Below, one piece after another: positions 1 to 9,132 of a DNA stretch of 64,000 bases. The DNA is taken from NCBI GenBank assembly GCA_001784175.1, contig MFPR01000001.1:228561-292560 (forward strand). The letters run 5' to 3'. Below the pieces are notes generated by a model, which worked only from the letters and a program-made list of their open reading frames with translations, was not told the origin of the DNA and searched no databases. How positions within the stretch are numbered: the stretch's first letter is position 1; every line of letters starts with the position of its first letter. This stretch comes from Candidatus Lindowbacteria bacterium RIFCSPLOWO2_12_FULL_62_27. Lineage in GTDB: Bacteria > Lindowbacteria > 2-12-FULL-62-27. Position numbers and translations under genes: made by a program.

Positions 1-66
1 GTATTTCCGGTTGTGTCGATCGAGTTCCTCCCGAAGCTCCAGGAGACGGTCCTTTTCGCTTTTCAT
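1..66 (-). CDS. ligA: NAD-dependent DNA ligase LigA, N-terminal fragment (runs off the window)
   Basis: Only the first 22 codons are present. The translation begins MKSEKDRLLELREELDRHN and continues RKY, which matches the start of the Ia domain of bacterial NAD-dependent DNA ligases (typically xxLRxxLxxHNxxYY). The enzyme seals nicks during replication and repair. Its ATG overlaps the stop of the upstream M23 peptidase gene (ATGA, 63-66), so translation is probably coupled. The catalytic lysine and all later domains lie outside the window. The family call rests on this short signature alone. Confidence 0.6.
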   Translation of the reverse strand, partial: MKSEKDRLLELREELDRHNRKY

Positions 67-1655
67 CGTACCCTGAATGTCCATTCCTTTCGGCTCACAT
101 TTCCGATCCGGTCCGCCACCGTCACGGCCAGCCGGTGCGGCCCACGCCCGACGCGCGTCAGAATCACCCGCACCCAACCGCGGTCTGCATCATAATACCA
201 CTCCTCATGCGCCCTGCCATCCACCTCCACACCTCCGGTGTCGGCCATACCGGAGCCGCGGTCGCTCACGACCACATGAATCTCGTCGTCACGGGACCAC
301 CGCCCGGCCGCCGGAAAGGAAACCCGCGGCGCAACCGAGTCGTCGGAGAGAATGTAAAAGGCCGTTCGATCGATTTTTGCGGACACGGCGCCGGCGGCCG
401 TGTCCGCAAGAGCGCCGACGAATGACCATTTTTCGGGCTGCCCGTTCAAGGACGCCCGTCGATAAACAGCTAATTTCCCCGTTGGAATCTGCATCGTGAC
501 TGGCACGCGGAAGCGGAGAACGGCCGGCGAAGCCAGCGGAACACCTGTCGGCTCGAGCAAACACGCGGAGACAACGGGCAGAACGGATTCGTGAGGCGGC
601 GTGAAATCGTTCCCGGAAGATCCGGCCCACACGCTCACGGCTTCCGAGGAATAGAACATCGAGGGCGCAAGCAGACATTCGACGGCGCCGTCCGGAGACG
701 CCAGTTGACGCGTTTCCCCTTCGGAGGGCCGGAACATTAACCCCTCCCCCCTTGTGGGGGAGGCCGGGTGGGGGGTACCTATTCCTATCTCTGTCTCTGT
801 TGCATTCCCGCTGTTGTCCTCCGCCCGGATCCACAGAACGTGCGTGTCCCCGCGCACGCGCGAAACATCGAGCGCCGGAGACTCGGCCGCCGATGGCGCG
901 CGCGGCCGCGGCAATCCCGTGAACAGCCGGAATCGGTAACGGCCGCCGGCGCCGGAGGAACGCAAATCGTAAATCAAACCGACCCGCTTGTTCTCCTGCG
1001 ACGCGTAACTCAAACGATCAAACAGAATTGTTTTCGTGTCCTTGTGATCAAGCGCGTAAATGATTTTCCTCGGACTCAGGTGATAGGCCGGAGCATATTC
1101 CGACGTGTCGGTCGCCACAAGATCGATCCAATACCTGCCGGGAAGATCTTCGGCGCCTTCAAAGACGCGGGTAAGAATAACGGACGACACGATCGGCGCC
1201 GTCCTGTCCGTGGGCGCCGGCAAAAATTCAAACGGATGGATCGGCGTCTCTTCGTCCCGGCGCAACTCAAAATGCAGGTGCGGCAGGCCCGCGCCGCTTT
1301 CGCCGCTGTATCCGATCAGTTCGCCCTTCCTCACCGGCGCAAGTTCCCCCGGCGCTACGGCGGCGTCGAGCTTGTCGCGAAATTTCATTCCGCGACGCCG
1401 GTGCGCCACCCACGTCTGGATCGCGCCCGCGAACCGGTCCAGATGCGCGTAGACCGACCGGCGGCCCTCCGGATGCCTGAGATAAATCGCCTTGCCGAAT
1501 CCCGTCAGGCTGTCCGCCACGCGGTAGACTTCTCCGTCGGCCACCGCATACACCGGCCGGCCGACTTCGCCGTTCGTCGAAAAATCGATCCCTGTGTGAA
1601 AATGCCCCTCGCGGTATTCGCCGAACGTCCCGGTCACAGGCGCCTCTTTGCCCAA
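63..1655 (-). CDS. Secreted M23-family (LytM-like) peptidase with C-terminal beta domains
   Basis: The N-terminal third carries the M23 zinc-peptidase signatures: FGEYREGHFHTGIDF with the His and Asp ligands, and GLPHLHFELRR with the HxH ligand. Such proteins cleave peptidoglycan cross-links or act as degenerate regulators of amidases; all ligands appear intact here. The remaining ~350 residues look like Ig-like or other beta-rich domains. The TTG at 1655 is an artificial start. The frame stays open upstream and encodes a hydrophobic, Cys/Phe/Leu-rich leader followed by DYAWPLGKEAP, so the true protein has a signal peptide beginning near 1740-1770, but no standard start codon is visible there. 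A palindromic repeat (740-777) is read through in frame as TPHPASPTRGEG. It is the last complete gene of the pilus operon, overlapping ligA by 4 nt. Confidence 0.85.
   Translation of the reverse strand: MGKEAPVTGTFGEYREGHFHTGIDFSTNGEVGRPVYAVADGEVYRVADSLTGFGKAIYLRHPEGRRSVYAHLDRFAGAIQTWVAHRRRGMKFRDKLDAAVAPGELAPVRKGELIGYSGESGAGLPHLHFELRRDEETPIHPFEFLPAPTDRTAPIVSSVILTRVFEGAEDLPGRYWIDLVATDTSEYAPAYHLSPRKIIYALDHKDTKTILFDRLSYASQENKRVGLIYDLRSSGAGGRYRFRLFTGLPRPRAPSAAESPALDVSRVRGDTHVLWIRAEDNSGNATETEIGIGTPHPASPTRGEGLMFRPSEGETRQLASPDGAVECLLAPSMFYSSEAVSVWAGSSGNDFTPPHESVLPVVSACLLEPTGVPLASPAVLRFRVPVTMQIPTGKLAVYRRASLNGQPEKWSFVGALADTAAGAVSAKIDRTAFYILSDDSVAPRVSFPAAGRWSRDDEIHVVVSDRGSGMADTGGVEVDGRAHEEWYYDADRGWVRVILTRVGRGPHRLAVTVADRIGNVSRKEWTFRVR
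740..777. repeat. Palindromic repeat, type 2, inside the M23 peptidase gene
   Basis: A C-rich arm and a G-rich arm form a hairpin (cctcccccc ttgt gggggagg) with the asymmetric tail gggtgggggg. Near-identical copies lie at 57710-57751 and 61379-61415. On the coding strand it is translated as TPHPASPTRGEG at about residues 293-305, within a beta-rich stretch. Confidence 0.85.
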
Positions 1656-1676
1656 CGGCCACGCGTAATCGCCCCG

Positions 1677-1734
1677 GACACCGGAGCAGAAGACACCGGA
1701 GCAGAAGACAGAATACAGAAGACAGAATACAGAA
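1677..1734. repeat. Tandem 15-bp (x2) and 14-bp (x2) repeats in the M23 leader region
   Basis: The plus strand reads gacaccggagcagaa twice (1677-1691, 1692-1706) and then gacagaatacagaa twice (1707-1720, 1721-1734). On the minus strand this encodes the Phe/Cys/Ser-rich hydrophobic leader of the M23 peptidase. The 14-bp unit is not a multiple of three, so a copy-number change would shift the leader frame. Confidence 0.85.
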
Positions 1735-1759
1735 GAACCCAGCAGACGCAGACGCAGAT

Positions 1760-3100
1760 TTACGAGTCCATCCCGAATTTTTTCAGCTTCATCAGGAGCG
1801 TCGTTCGCTTCAGGCCCAACAGCGCGGCCGCCTCCGTCTGGTTGCCGCCGCTTCGGCGGAGCGCCTCGGTCAGAAGCGTTTTCTCGTACGTGTCGACCAG
1901 CGTGTCAAAATCGGCGAGACCCACGTGCGCCGGCGCGTACACGCTGTCCGGCGCGAACGCCGCCGCTTCGCCGTGCTCGACCGACTGGAGCACGCCCGCT
2001 TGCGCCAGCGCGACCGCGCGCTGGATGGCGTTTTCAAGCTCCCGGACGTTGCCCGGCCACGCATACATGAGAAGGGAGGCCTTGGCCGGTTCGGCGAGGA
2101 CGATGTCGGGCTTGCCGTACCGGGGGCCGTATTCTTTGACAAAATATTCGGCCAGAATGGGAATATCGCCGGGCCGTTCGCGTAGCGGCGGGATTTGAAT
2201 GGGGATCACGTTGAGCCGGTAAAAAAGATCCTCCCGGAAAAGATTCTGTTTCACCAGCTCCGTAAGATTCTTGTTCGTGGCGGCCACCACCCGGATGTCC
2301 GCGCGGAGGGTTCCCTGGCCGCCCACGCGCCGAAATTCGCCGCCTTCCAGAACCCTCAAAAGCTTCGGCTGAATCTGCACCGGCAGTTCCGCCACCTCAT
2401 CCAGAAACAGCGTCCCGCCGCCGGCCACCTCCACCAGGCCCAGCTTGCGCCGCTCCGCGCCCGTGAACGCGCCCTTTTCATAGCCGAACAGTTCCGCCTC
2501 CAGCAGGTTTTCCGGGATCGCCGAACAGTTGACGGCGACAAACGGACAGTCGCGGCGGCGGCTCAGGTGATGAAGGCCTCGCGCGATCAGCTCCTTGCCT
2601 GTCCCGCTTTCGCCCATGACGAGAACGCTCGCGTCGGTCGGCGCCACCCGCGCAACCAGATCCAGCAGGTCCTTCATCTTGGCGTCCTGCGTCACAAACG
2701 CGTCGGCCATGCCCGCGCCCTCCGCCGTCTCCCGGCGCGCCGGCTGATCGAGCCGCTGGAGCACGCGGTCGACGTCCGTCACGGAAAAGGGTTTCATCAG
2801 GAAATCGTCCGCGCCGAGCTTCATCGCAGAAACCGCCGTGTCGACGGTGCCGTAAGCGGTGATCACGCAGATGTGGCACCGCGGATGCCGGGCGCGCAGG
2901 TCCCCGAGGATGCTGAGACCATCGCCGTCCGGCAGCCGGATGTCGAGGAAGGCGGCGTCGTACGGCGCCGCGCCGATCTTCTCGCGCGCCGTCCGGATGC
3001 TGTCCGCGTGCGTGACGACAAACCCGATGCGCTCGCCGGCCTCGCACAGAAAATCCCCCATGATCGGCTCGTCGTCGACCACGAGGAGATGCCGGGCCAT
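1760..3100 (-). CDS. pilR: Sigma-54-dependent NtrC-family response regulator, PilR-like
   Basis: Cytoplasmic activator with three domains in order. A receiver has phospho-acceptor Asp53 in FLDIRLPDGDG. An AAA+ ATPase has Walker A GESGTGKE (163-170) and the sigma-54 contact loop GAFTGA (210-215). A C-terminal Fis-type helix-turn-helix reads NQTEAAALLGLKRTTL. At 446 residues it has the usual NtrC/PilR length. It starts 2 nt after the stop of the membrane histidine kinase gene, its evident partner. By analogy with PilSR it would activate pilin genes from -24/-12 promoters; the pilin gene it controls is not identifiable here. The domain assignment is certain; the PilR name comes from the pilus neighbourhood. 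Confidence 0.93.
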   Translation of the reverse strand: MARHLLVVDDEPIMGDFLCEAGERIGFVVTHADSIRTAREKIGAAPYDAAFLDIRLPDGDGLSILGDLRARHPRCHICVITAYGTVDTAVSAMKLGADDFLMKPFSVTDVDRVLQRLDQPARRETAEGAGMADAFVTQDAKMKDLLDLVARVAPTDASVLVMGESGTGKELIARGLHHLSRRRDCPFVAVNCSAIPENLLEAELFGYEKGAFTGAERRKLGLVEVAGGGTLFLDEVAELPVQIQPKLLRVLEGGEFRRVGGQGTLRADIRVVAATNKNLTELVKQNLFREDLFYRLNVIPIQIPPLRERPGDIPILAEYFVKEYGPRYGKPDIVLAEPAKASLLMYAWPGNVRELENAIQRAVALAQAGVLQSVEHGEAAAFAPDSVYAPAHVGLADFDTLVDTYEKTLLTEALRRSGGNQTEAAALLGLKRTTLLMKLKKFGMDS

Positions 3101-3102
3101 GA

Positions 3103-5061
3103 TCAGGCGCGCGGAACCACGATCCGGACGGTGGCGCCGCCGCCCGGCGGACTTTCAATCTGAAGCGTTCCGGAAAATTCCTCTTCCACGATTTTTTGAA
3201 CGATCGGGAGGCCCAGGCCCAGGCCCTTGTCCTTGGTGGTGTAAAAGGGATCGAAAATCCGGGACGGCTCCTCGTGGATCCCGACCCCGTTGTCCGACAC
3301 CTGCACCTCGACCTTCCCGTTTTTCTCCTCCGCCGTCAGACGCACGCGGCCGTCGCCCATCCGGCACGCCTCGACGGCGTTTTTCAGAACATTCACCAGC
3401 GCGCGCTTGAAATGGTCCGGCGAGCCGACCATCGGGATGTCCGGCGCGGAAACCCGCACGGACACGCCGCGGCTCTCGGCCAGAAACGAAATCTCCGCCG
3501 CCGCCTTCTCCGCCACCTCCCGCATCTCGAACCGGCGCTCCTGCTGCGGCTGCCGCTCCAGCGACAGCTCCAGAAACTGGTTGATGGTGCTCGAGATGCT
3601 GGCCACGCCCTCGATGACCCGCTCGGCATGCCGGGCCAGCTTGGGATCGCGCTCCAGTTCCTTTTTGAGCAGCGACGCGAATCCCTCGATGCCGCCGAGG
3701 GGGTTTTTTATTTCGTGCGCGAACTCGGCCATGAGTCGCCGGTAAATGCCCAGATGCTCCTTCCGCGCGATTTCCGCGCGCAGACGCTGGAGTTCCGCGA
3801 TGTCGAGCGCGGTGAACAGCACCCAGGTGGTGCCGTCGCCATGGACGAATCGCGTGGTGGCGTACTGGATCGGCACCTGCGTGTGATCGCCGCGGAGGAG
3901 GTTCCCCTCCGCGATCCGCACCTCCTCGGAAAGATGCAGGCACCGGAGAATGGGATCCGCCTCCTTGCTCGGAAAAAGATACACGTCCTCGCACAGGCGC
4001 TTGTCGATCAGCGCCTCCAGCGAAACCTGGCCGGTCAGAATCAGCGCGTTTCGGTTGACCAGCCGGATCCGGCCGCCCGAATCGACGGCGATGACGGCCG
4101 CCTGGCTCGCTGCCAGGACACGGTCGAGAAAATCGCGGGTCTGGCGCATGTCGTCGTGGATCAGACGGTTTTCCATGAGCAGCAGCGAATAGTCGCGCAT
4201 CGCCCGGGCAATCTCAAGGTCCTCGTCTTTGAACCAGATGTCGTTTTGCCGGTCGGCCAGCACGAAACAGGCCGTGATGTCCCGGATCCGGAACGGCACG
4301 ACCATCACCGAATGCGTGTGCGGCGGAATGTCGCGGCCGCGCTTGAGAACCCGAACGTCGCCCTCGAGGTCCGCGCTTTTCAGCCACTCCTCCAACTCGG
4401 GATTCGCCGGCGCGTTGATCGAGTGGTCGATCGTCCGGTCCCGCCCGCGAAACCGGACCATCGCGGAGGAAACCGGGCGCAAAACTTCGACGAGTTGCCG
4501 GAAATTCTCGCCCAGAAACAAATCGGGATCCATCCGGCCCTCGATGTTCGACACGTTCCGCAGCCGGCGCAGGGTCGTGACCTGCGCGATCTTTTGAAAT
4601 GTCTCGCGTTCCTGCCGGACCTTCTGCTCGACCTGAAAGCCGAGAATGATCGCGACGGTGTAGAGCGGAATCAGGAGCGTCAACGTCCCCGGGGAGAACA
4701 GCTCAAAACCGGGATCGCCGGAGGCCGACGAGAGATAATACAGGATCGTGTTGAAAAACGCCGCGCCCACGCTCCCCACAAGACCAAACGACAGCCCGCC
4801 CGAAAACACCGGCAGAAGGTACAGCCAGAACATGACCTTCTGGTACTCGTGGCTGGCCATCCAGGCGGCGTGGGAAAAGAAAATGTAGAGGAGCAGGATG
4901 GTCAGGTTGGCCTCGGTGTACGGAAACCGCTTTCGAATCGACGGCTCGATGATGAAAAACAGCACGAAGGCCGCGATGATGACGACGTTGACCTTGTTCG
5001 GAAGCTCCTGAAAATAGCTGAAGGCGATGACCAGAAAGAGCGCAAGCCCGAGGAGGCTCAA
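3103..5061 (-). CDS. pilS: Membrane sensor histidine kinase, PilS/NtrY-like
   Basis: About 140 N-terminal residues form several hydrophobic helices. They are followed by a GAF-like region (~170-300), a PAS region (~310-425), a HisKA domain with His449 in EFAHEIKNPLGG, and an HATPase domain with the N box (LVNVLKNAVEA), G1 box (VSDNGVGI) and GLGLGLPIV. It should autophosphorylate and pass phosphate to the adjacent regulator. The TTG at 5061 lies inside an open frame that continues upstream over the end of pilC and encodes an amphipathic segment before the first helix. The native protein may therefore be about 25-30 residues longer with a non-obvious start. Confidence 0.9.
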   Translation of the reverse strand: MSLLGLALFLVIAFSYFQELPNKVNVVIIAAFVLFFIIEPSIRKRFPYTEANLTILLLYIFFSHAAWMASHEYQKVMFWLYLLPVFSGGLSFGLVGSVGAAFFNTILYYLSSASGDPGFELFSPGTLTLLIPLYTVAIILGFQVEQKVRQERETFQKIAQVTTLRRLRNVSNIEGRMDPDLFLGENFRQLVEVLRPVSSAMVRFRGRDRTIDHSINAPANPELEEWLKSADLEGDVRVLKRGRDIPPHTHSVMVVPFRIRDITACFVLADRQNDIWFKDEDLEIARAMRDYSLLLMENRLIHDDMRQTRDFLDRVLAASQAAVIAVDSGGRIRLVNRNALILTGQVSLEALIDKRLCEDVYLFPSKEADPILRCLHLSEEVRIAEGNLLRGDHTQVPIQYATTRFVHGDGTTWVLFTALDIAELQRLRAEIARKEHLGIYRRLMAEFAHEIKNPLGGIEGFASLLKKELERDPKLARHAERVIEGVASISSTINQFLELSLERQPQQERRFEMREVAEKAAAEISFLAESRGVSVRVSAPDIPMVGSPDHFKRALVNVLKNAVEACRMGDGRVRLTAEEKNGKVEVQVSDNGVGIHEEPSRIFDPFYTTKDKGLGLGLPIVQKIVEEEFSGTLQIESPPGGGATVRIVVPRA

Positions 5062-5141
5062 AAACAGAAACCAGCCCCACGTCTCCCGCCGCGTCTCCGT
5101 TCGCAGGTAGCGGTATAACTGTTTGAAAGCTTCGATCGCGG

Positions 5142-6350
5142 CTATTTCACCAGGTTGATCATTTCGAACATCGGGAAAAACATGGCCATGACGATGATGC
5201 CGATCGCGCCGCCCATCGCGACGACCATGAGAGGCTCGATCAGGGACGAGAGGGCGTTGACGGTCTCATCCACGATGAGGTCGTAGTTGTCCGCGATCTT
5301 GGTCAGCATCGAGTCCAGCGATCCCGTTTCTTCGCCAACCGCGATCATGTGCGTGACCATCAGCGGAAAGACCTTGGACTTGTGGAGGGGCTTGGAGATC
5401 GTCTCGCCCTGGCTGATCGAGGCCGAAACGTCATCCATCACGGCGGCCAATACTTCGTTGCCGATCGTGTCCTTCACGATCTTGATCGCCTGCAAAATCG
5501 GCACGCCGCTGGCCACGAGCGTGCCCAAGGTCCGCGTGAACCGCGAGATCGCGACTTTCTTGATGAGGTCCCCGAATACCGGAAGTTTCAGGCGGACCTT
5601 GTCGCACTGCAGGCGGCCCCGGCCGGGCTGGTCGTACCAGTTCAACGCAATGATGGCGCCGATAATGCCGAGGATGCACATCCACCAGTAGCCGACCAGA
5701 AAATTGCTGATGGTCATCACGACCCGGGTCGGCAGCGGCAACGCCACGCCCATCTGCAGAAACATGGTCGCGAAGGTCGGAATGATCTTGATCATCAGGA
5801 ACGTCACCACGGTCGTCGCGACCAGCGCCATCACGGCGGGATACGTCATCGCGCCCTTCACTTTCGTCCTCAGCTCCTGCTCCTTCTCGGCAAATTCGGC
5901 CAGCCGGTTCAGGACCTTCTCCAGCACACCGCCGATCTCTCCGGCCTTCACCATGTTGTAATACAGGGGCTGAAAGACCCGCTTGTGCTTGGACAGCGCA
6001 TCGGAAAAAGAACTGCCGCTCTGAATGTCCGAGCTCAGCGTCGTGATCAGCTCCTTCAGCTTCGGATTTTCGGCCTGGTCCTGCAGGATGGTCAGGGCCC
6101 TGAGCAGCGGCAGGCCCGCGTCGAGGAGCGTGGCCATCTGGCGGGTGAACATCGTGGTTTCCTCCGTCTTGACGCCCCGCTGAAGAAACGGAATGGAAAA
6201 CCCGGCCGCTTCCTTCTTCTCCTTCACCTGGTACGGCCGCAGGCCCATCTCGCGCAGCCGAGCCGACGCCAGCTTCTCGCTGGCCGCCTCGATCAGGCCG
6301 TTCATGTCCTTGCCGGCCGCGTCCATCGCCTTGTATTCGAAGACCGGCAT
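5142..6350 (-). CDS. pilC: Type IV pilus inner-membrane platform protein PilC (GspF family)
   Basis: 402 residues, the normal length for PilC/GspF. It begins MPVFEYKAMDAAGKDMNG, the typical start of the family. It then has two repeats of the GspF domain (about 70-190 and 270-395), each ending in strongly hydrophobic helices such as ALVATTVVTFLMIKIIP and VVAMGGAIGIIVMAMFF. The protein forms the membrane platform on which the PilB and PilT motors act to polymerise or retract pilin. It lies 23 nt downstream of pilT in the same operon and is followed by the PilS/PilR pair. Confidence 0.96.
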   Translation of the reverse strand: MPVFEYKAMDAAGKDMNGLIEAASEKLASARLREMGLRPYQVKEKKEAAGFSIPFLQRGVKTEETTMFTRQMATLLDAGLPLLRALTILQDQAENPKLKELITTLSSDIQSGSSFSDALSKHKRVFQPLYYNMVKAGEIGGVLEKVLNRLAEFAEKEQELRTKVKGAMTYPAVMALVATTVVTFLMIKIIPTFATMFLQMGVALPLPTRVVMTISNFLVGYWWMCILGIIGAIIALNWYDQPGRGRLQCDKVRLKLPVFGDLIKKVAISRFTRTLGTLVASGVPILQAIKIVKDTIGNEVLAAVMDDVSASISQGETISKPLHKSKVFPLMVTHMIAVGEETGSLDSMLTKIADNYDLIVDETVNALSSLIEPLMVVAMGGAIGIIVMAMFFPMFEMINLVK

Positions 6351-6373
6351 CCCTCAATCCCTCCCTGCGGCGT

Positions 6374-7423
6374 TCATATTTGTTTCTGAATCTCCTCGCG
6401 GTCCTGCGCCTTCAGCAGGACCTCCTGATGGGTGATCAGGCCGCGCTGATAGAGATAGATCAGATGCTGATCCATCGTCTGCATGCCGAGTTGCCCTCCG
6501 GTCTGGATCGCCGACACAATGTTGTGGGTTTTCATTTCGCGGATCAGGTTCCGGACCCCGGGCGTCACAAACATGATCTCGAACGCCGCCACCCGGCCGG
6601 CGCCCTGGGACTTCGGACACAGCGTCTGCGAAATCACTCCCTCCAGCGCCACCGAAAGCTGCGTCCGGATCTGCTCCTGCTGGTCCGTCGGAAACACGTC
6701 GATGATCCGGTCGACCGTCGCGGACGCGCTGTTGGTGTGGAGGGTGCCGAACACCAGGTGCCCGGTTTCGGCCGCCGTGATCGCCGCTTCGATCGTCTCC
6801 AAGTCCCGGAGTTCGCCGACCATGATGACGTCCGGGTCCTGCCGCAGGGCCCGCTTCAGCGCCTCCTTGAAGGACGGCACGTCCACGCCCAGCTCCCGGT
6901 GGGTCACCACGCTCTGCTTGTGTTGGTGGATGAATTCGATCGGATCCTCGACTGTGATGATGTGCGTCGACCGCTCGGTGTTGATCCAGTCGATCATCGC
7001 GGCCAGGGTCGTCGTCTTGCCGGAACCGGTCGGGCCGGTCACCAGGACCAAGCCCCTGGGTTTGGTCAGAAGGGTGAGGATGTGTTTCGGGAGGCCCAAC
7101 TGTTCCACGGAATAGATTTTGTTCGGAATCAGCCGGCACACCATGCCGTGGTAGCCGCGCTCCTTGAAAATCGACACGCGGAACCGGCATTTGCTCTCGT
7201 AAGAGTATCCGTAGTCGGACCCGCCGTGCTGTTCGAGCCGGGTGATATGCTCGTCCGGCGTGATGGACTTGACGATGATCTGGGTGTCGTCCGGCGTGAG
7301 GACCGCCGTTTCGATGTTCACCAGTTCCCCGTCGATCCGAAGCACCGGCGGGCGGCCCACCCGGAAGTGGATGTCCGACGCCCCCCGCTCGATGGCCAGC
7401 TCCATCACATCGTGAATGTACAT
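6374..7423 (-). CDS. pilT: Pilus retraction ATPase PilT
   Basis: Hexameric cytoplasmic motor that depolymerises the pilus for twitching motility. It starts MYIHDVMELAIERGASDIHF, the family N-terminus. Walker A is GPTGSGKTT at about 130-138. The Asp box and Walker B region read ALRQDPDVIMVGELRD, followed by the His box GHLVFGTLHTNSA. At 349 residues it matches PilT and lacks the N-terminal extension and Cys4 zinc motif of the PilB paralogues next to it. The ATG at 7421-7423 follows the upstream pilB stop by 23 nt. Confidence 0.97.
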   Translation of the reverse strand: MYIHDVMELAIERGASDIHFRVGRPPVLRIDGELVNIETAVLTPDDTQIIVKSITPDEHITRLEQHGGSDYGYSYESKCRFRVSIFKERGYHGMVCRLIPNKIYSVEQLGLPKHILTLLTKPRGLVLVTGPTGSGKTTTLAAMIDWINTERSTHIITVEDPIEFIHQHKQSVVTHRELGVDVPSFKEALKRALRQDPDVIMVGELRDLETIEAAITAAETGHLVFGTLHTNSASATVDRIIDVFPTDQQEQIRTQLSVALEGVISQTLCPKSQGAGRVAAFEIMFVTPGVRNLIREMKTHNIVSAIQTGGQLGMQTMDQHLIYLYQRGLITHQEVLLKAQDREEIQKQI

Positions 7424-7446
7424 AGGTCAGCACATTAACTCGATCC

Positions 7447-9126
7447 TCAAGTGTTGGCAATAACCTCCTCGATCGTCGTCATGCCCAACGACACCTTCCG
7501 GAACCCGTCCTCGCGCAGACTCCGCATCCCGTTGCGCTTCGCGGCGTCGGCGATCACATAAGAGGGCTTCACCTGAAGAATCAGCTCCTTGATCTCCTCG
7601 TTGAGAACCATCATCTCGAAAATACCGCTCCGGCCCTTGTAGCCGGTGTTGTTGCAGACTTCGCAGCCGGCCCCCTTCTGAAATTTGGTCGCCGCCGCCA
7701 TCTCGGGCGGAAACTTGACTTCCTTCAAAATCTTCTCCGACGGCGTGTAGGCATGCTTGCAGTTCTTGCAGATCGTCCGCACGAGCCGCTGGGCCATCGC
7801 GGCCTGGAGCGAGGAGGCGATCATGAAGGGGCTGACGCCCATGTCGATGAGCCGCGTCACCGAACTGGGGGCGTCGTTGGTGTGAAGGGTCGAGAAAACG
7901 AGGTGGCCGGTGAGGGCGGCGCGGATGCCGACCGACGCGGTCTCGAGGTCGCGCATCTCGCCGACCAGGATCACGTCCGGCGACTGGCGAAGAATCGACC
8001 GGAGGCCGGCGGCGAAGGTGAGGCCGATTCCGGAGTTGACCTGCATCTGGTTGATGCCGTCGAGCTGATACTCGACCGGGTCCTCCACCGTGATGATCTT
8101 GCGGTCGGGCGTGTTGATCTCGTTCAGGGCCGAATAGAGCGTCGTCGTCTTGCCGGAACCGGTCGGCCCGGTCACGAGGATGATGCCGTTGGGCTTGCGG
8201 ATGAGATCGTTGAAGATCCGCAGGTTGTCCTCGATGAAGCCGACCTGCTGAAGGCCCAGGGACACCGAGGCCTTGTCCAGAAGCCGGAGCACCACGCTCT
8301 CGCCGTAGATGGCGGGTAGGGCGGAAACGCGGAAATCGATTTCGCGGCCCATCATCTTGATCTTGATCCGGCCGTCCTGCGGCGACCGCTTTTCGGAGAT
8401 GTCCATGCCCGACATGATCTTGATCCGCGCCAGGACGGCGCCCTGGAATTTTTTCGGAATCTTCGGCTGATGCTGCAGAATGCCGTCCAGCCGGAACCGG
8501 ACGTCGAACATTTTTTCATTGGGCTCGAAATGAATGTCGCTGGCCTTGTTCTTGAGCGACTGCATGAGCAGCATGTTCACGAGCCGGATCACCGGCGCCT
8601 GCTCGGCGGCGGCGGCCTCGTCGGCCAGCGACATGTCCTCCTTCTCCTCATCGACCATCTGCAGCTCGCCGAGAACGTCGTTCAGGTTCTCCTCGGCGAC
8701 GGCGTAAAAGGAGTCGATTAGCGCGGAGAGCTTGCGCGGGTTCACCATCACAAAATCCAGGTTCGACTCCAGAACGTGCCGCAGGTCCTCCTGGGTCCGC
8801 AGGTCAATGAACTCGGCGCAGGCCATTTTCAGGAAACCGTTCTCCGCGGCGACCGGGAAAATCTGGTACTGCTGGGCGCTGATGGTGTCCAGGCGCTTGA
8901 TCAGGTCCTGGTCCGGCGTGTAGGCGTCGATGTCCTCGTAGGGAAGGCCGATGTGCTGGGCGTAGGCCTCGTAGACCTGCTCCTCGTTCATGATGCCCAT
9001 GTCCTGCAGGGCGAAGATGGCCGACTTCTCCTCGGCCTGCATCGTCGCCTCGACGGCCTCGATCTGGCCGTCCGCCAAAAGGCCCTGCTTGGCGAGAATC
9101 TTCAACAGCTCCGCGGACTCAACCAT
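7447..9126 (-). CDS. pilB: Pilus extension ATPase PilB (GspE family), first copy
   Basis: 559-residue GspE/PilB ATPase. The N-terminal T2SSE_N-like domain (about 1-150) is followed by the motor domain with Walker A GPTGSGKTTTLYS (about residue 320), ILRQSPDVILVGEMRD and GHLVFSTLHTNDAPSS. A zinc-binding Cys4 motif (CKNCKHAY and CEVCNNTGYKGRSGIFE) separates it from retraction motors. It powers pilus assembly with PilC. The second PilB-type gene lies 6 nt upstream on the same strand. The two proteins share architecture but differ clearly in sequence, so this is an old duplication rather than a recent one. Confidence 0.95.
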   Translation of the reverse strand: MVESAELLKILAKQGLLADGQIEAVEATMQAEEKSAIFALQDMGIMNEEQVYEAYAQHIGLPYEDIDAYTPDQDLIKRLDTISAQQYQIFPVAAENGFLKMACAEFIDLRTQEDLRHVLESNLDFVMVNPRKLSALIDSFYAVAEENLNDVLGELQMVDEEKEDMSLADEAAAAEQAPVIRLVNMLLMQSLKNKASDIHFEPNEKMFDVRFRLDGILQHQPKIPKKFQGAVLARIKIMSGMDISEKRSPQDGRIKIKMMGREIDFRVSALPAIYGESVVLRLLDKASVSLGLQQVGFIEDNLRIFNDLIRKPNGIILVTGPTGSGKTTTLYSALNEINTPDRKIITVEDPVEYQLDGINQMQVNSGIGLTFAAGLRSILRQSPDVILVGEMRDLETASVGIRAALTGHLVFSTLHTNDAPSSVTRLIDMGVSPFMIASSLQAAMAQRLVRTICKNCKHAYTPSEKILKEVKFPPEMAAATKFQKGAGCEVCNNTGYKGRSGIFEMMVLNEEIKELILQVKPSYVIADAAKRNGMRSLREDGFRKVSLGMTTIEEVIANT

Positions 9127-9132
9127 GGATCA

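Noticed and set aside
768..2198. Long plus-strand open frame opposite the M23 and PilR genes
   Set aside because: It is antisense to two clear genes, Arg/Pro-rich with no domain signature, and typical of spurious frames in GC-rich DNA. The same reasoning rejects the plus-strand frames at 2195-3163, 3196-5118, 5349-6389, 6380-7438, 8776-10962 and 10959-12464.
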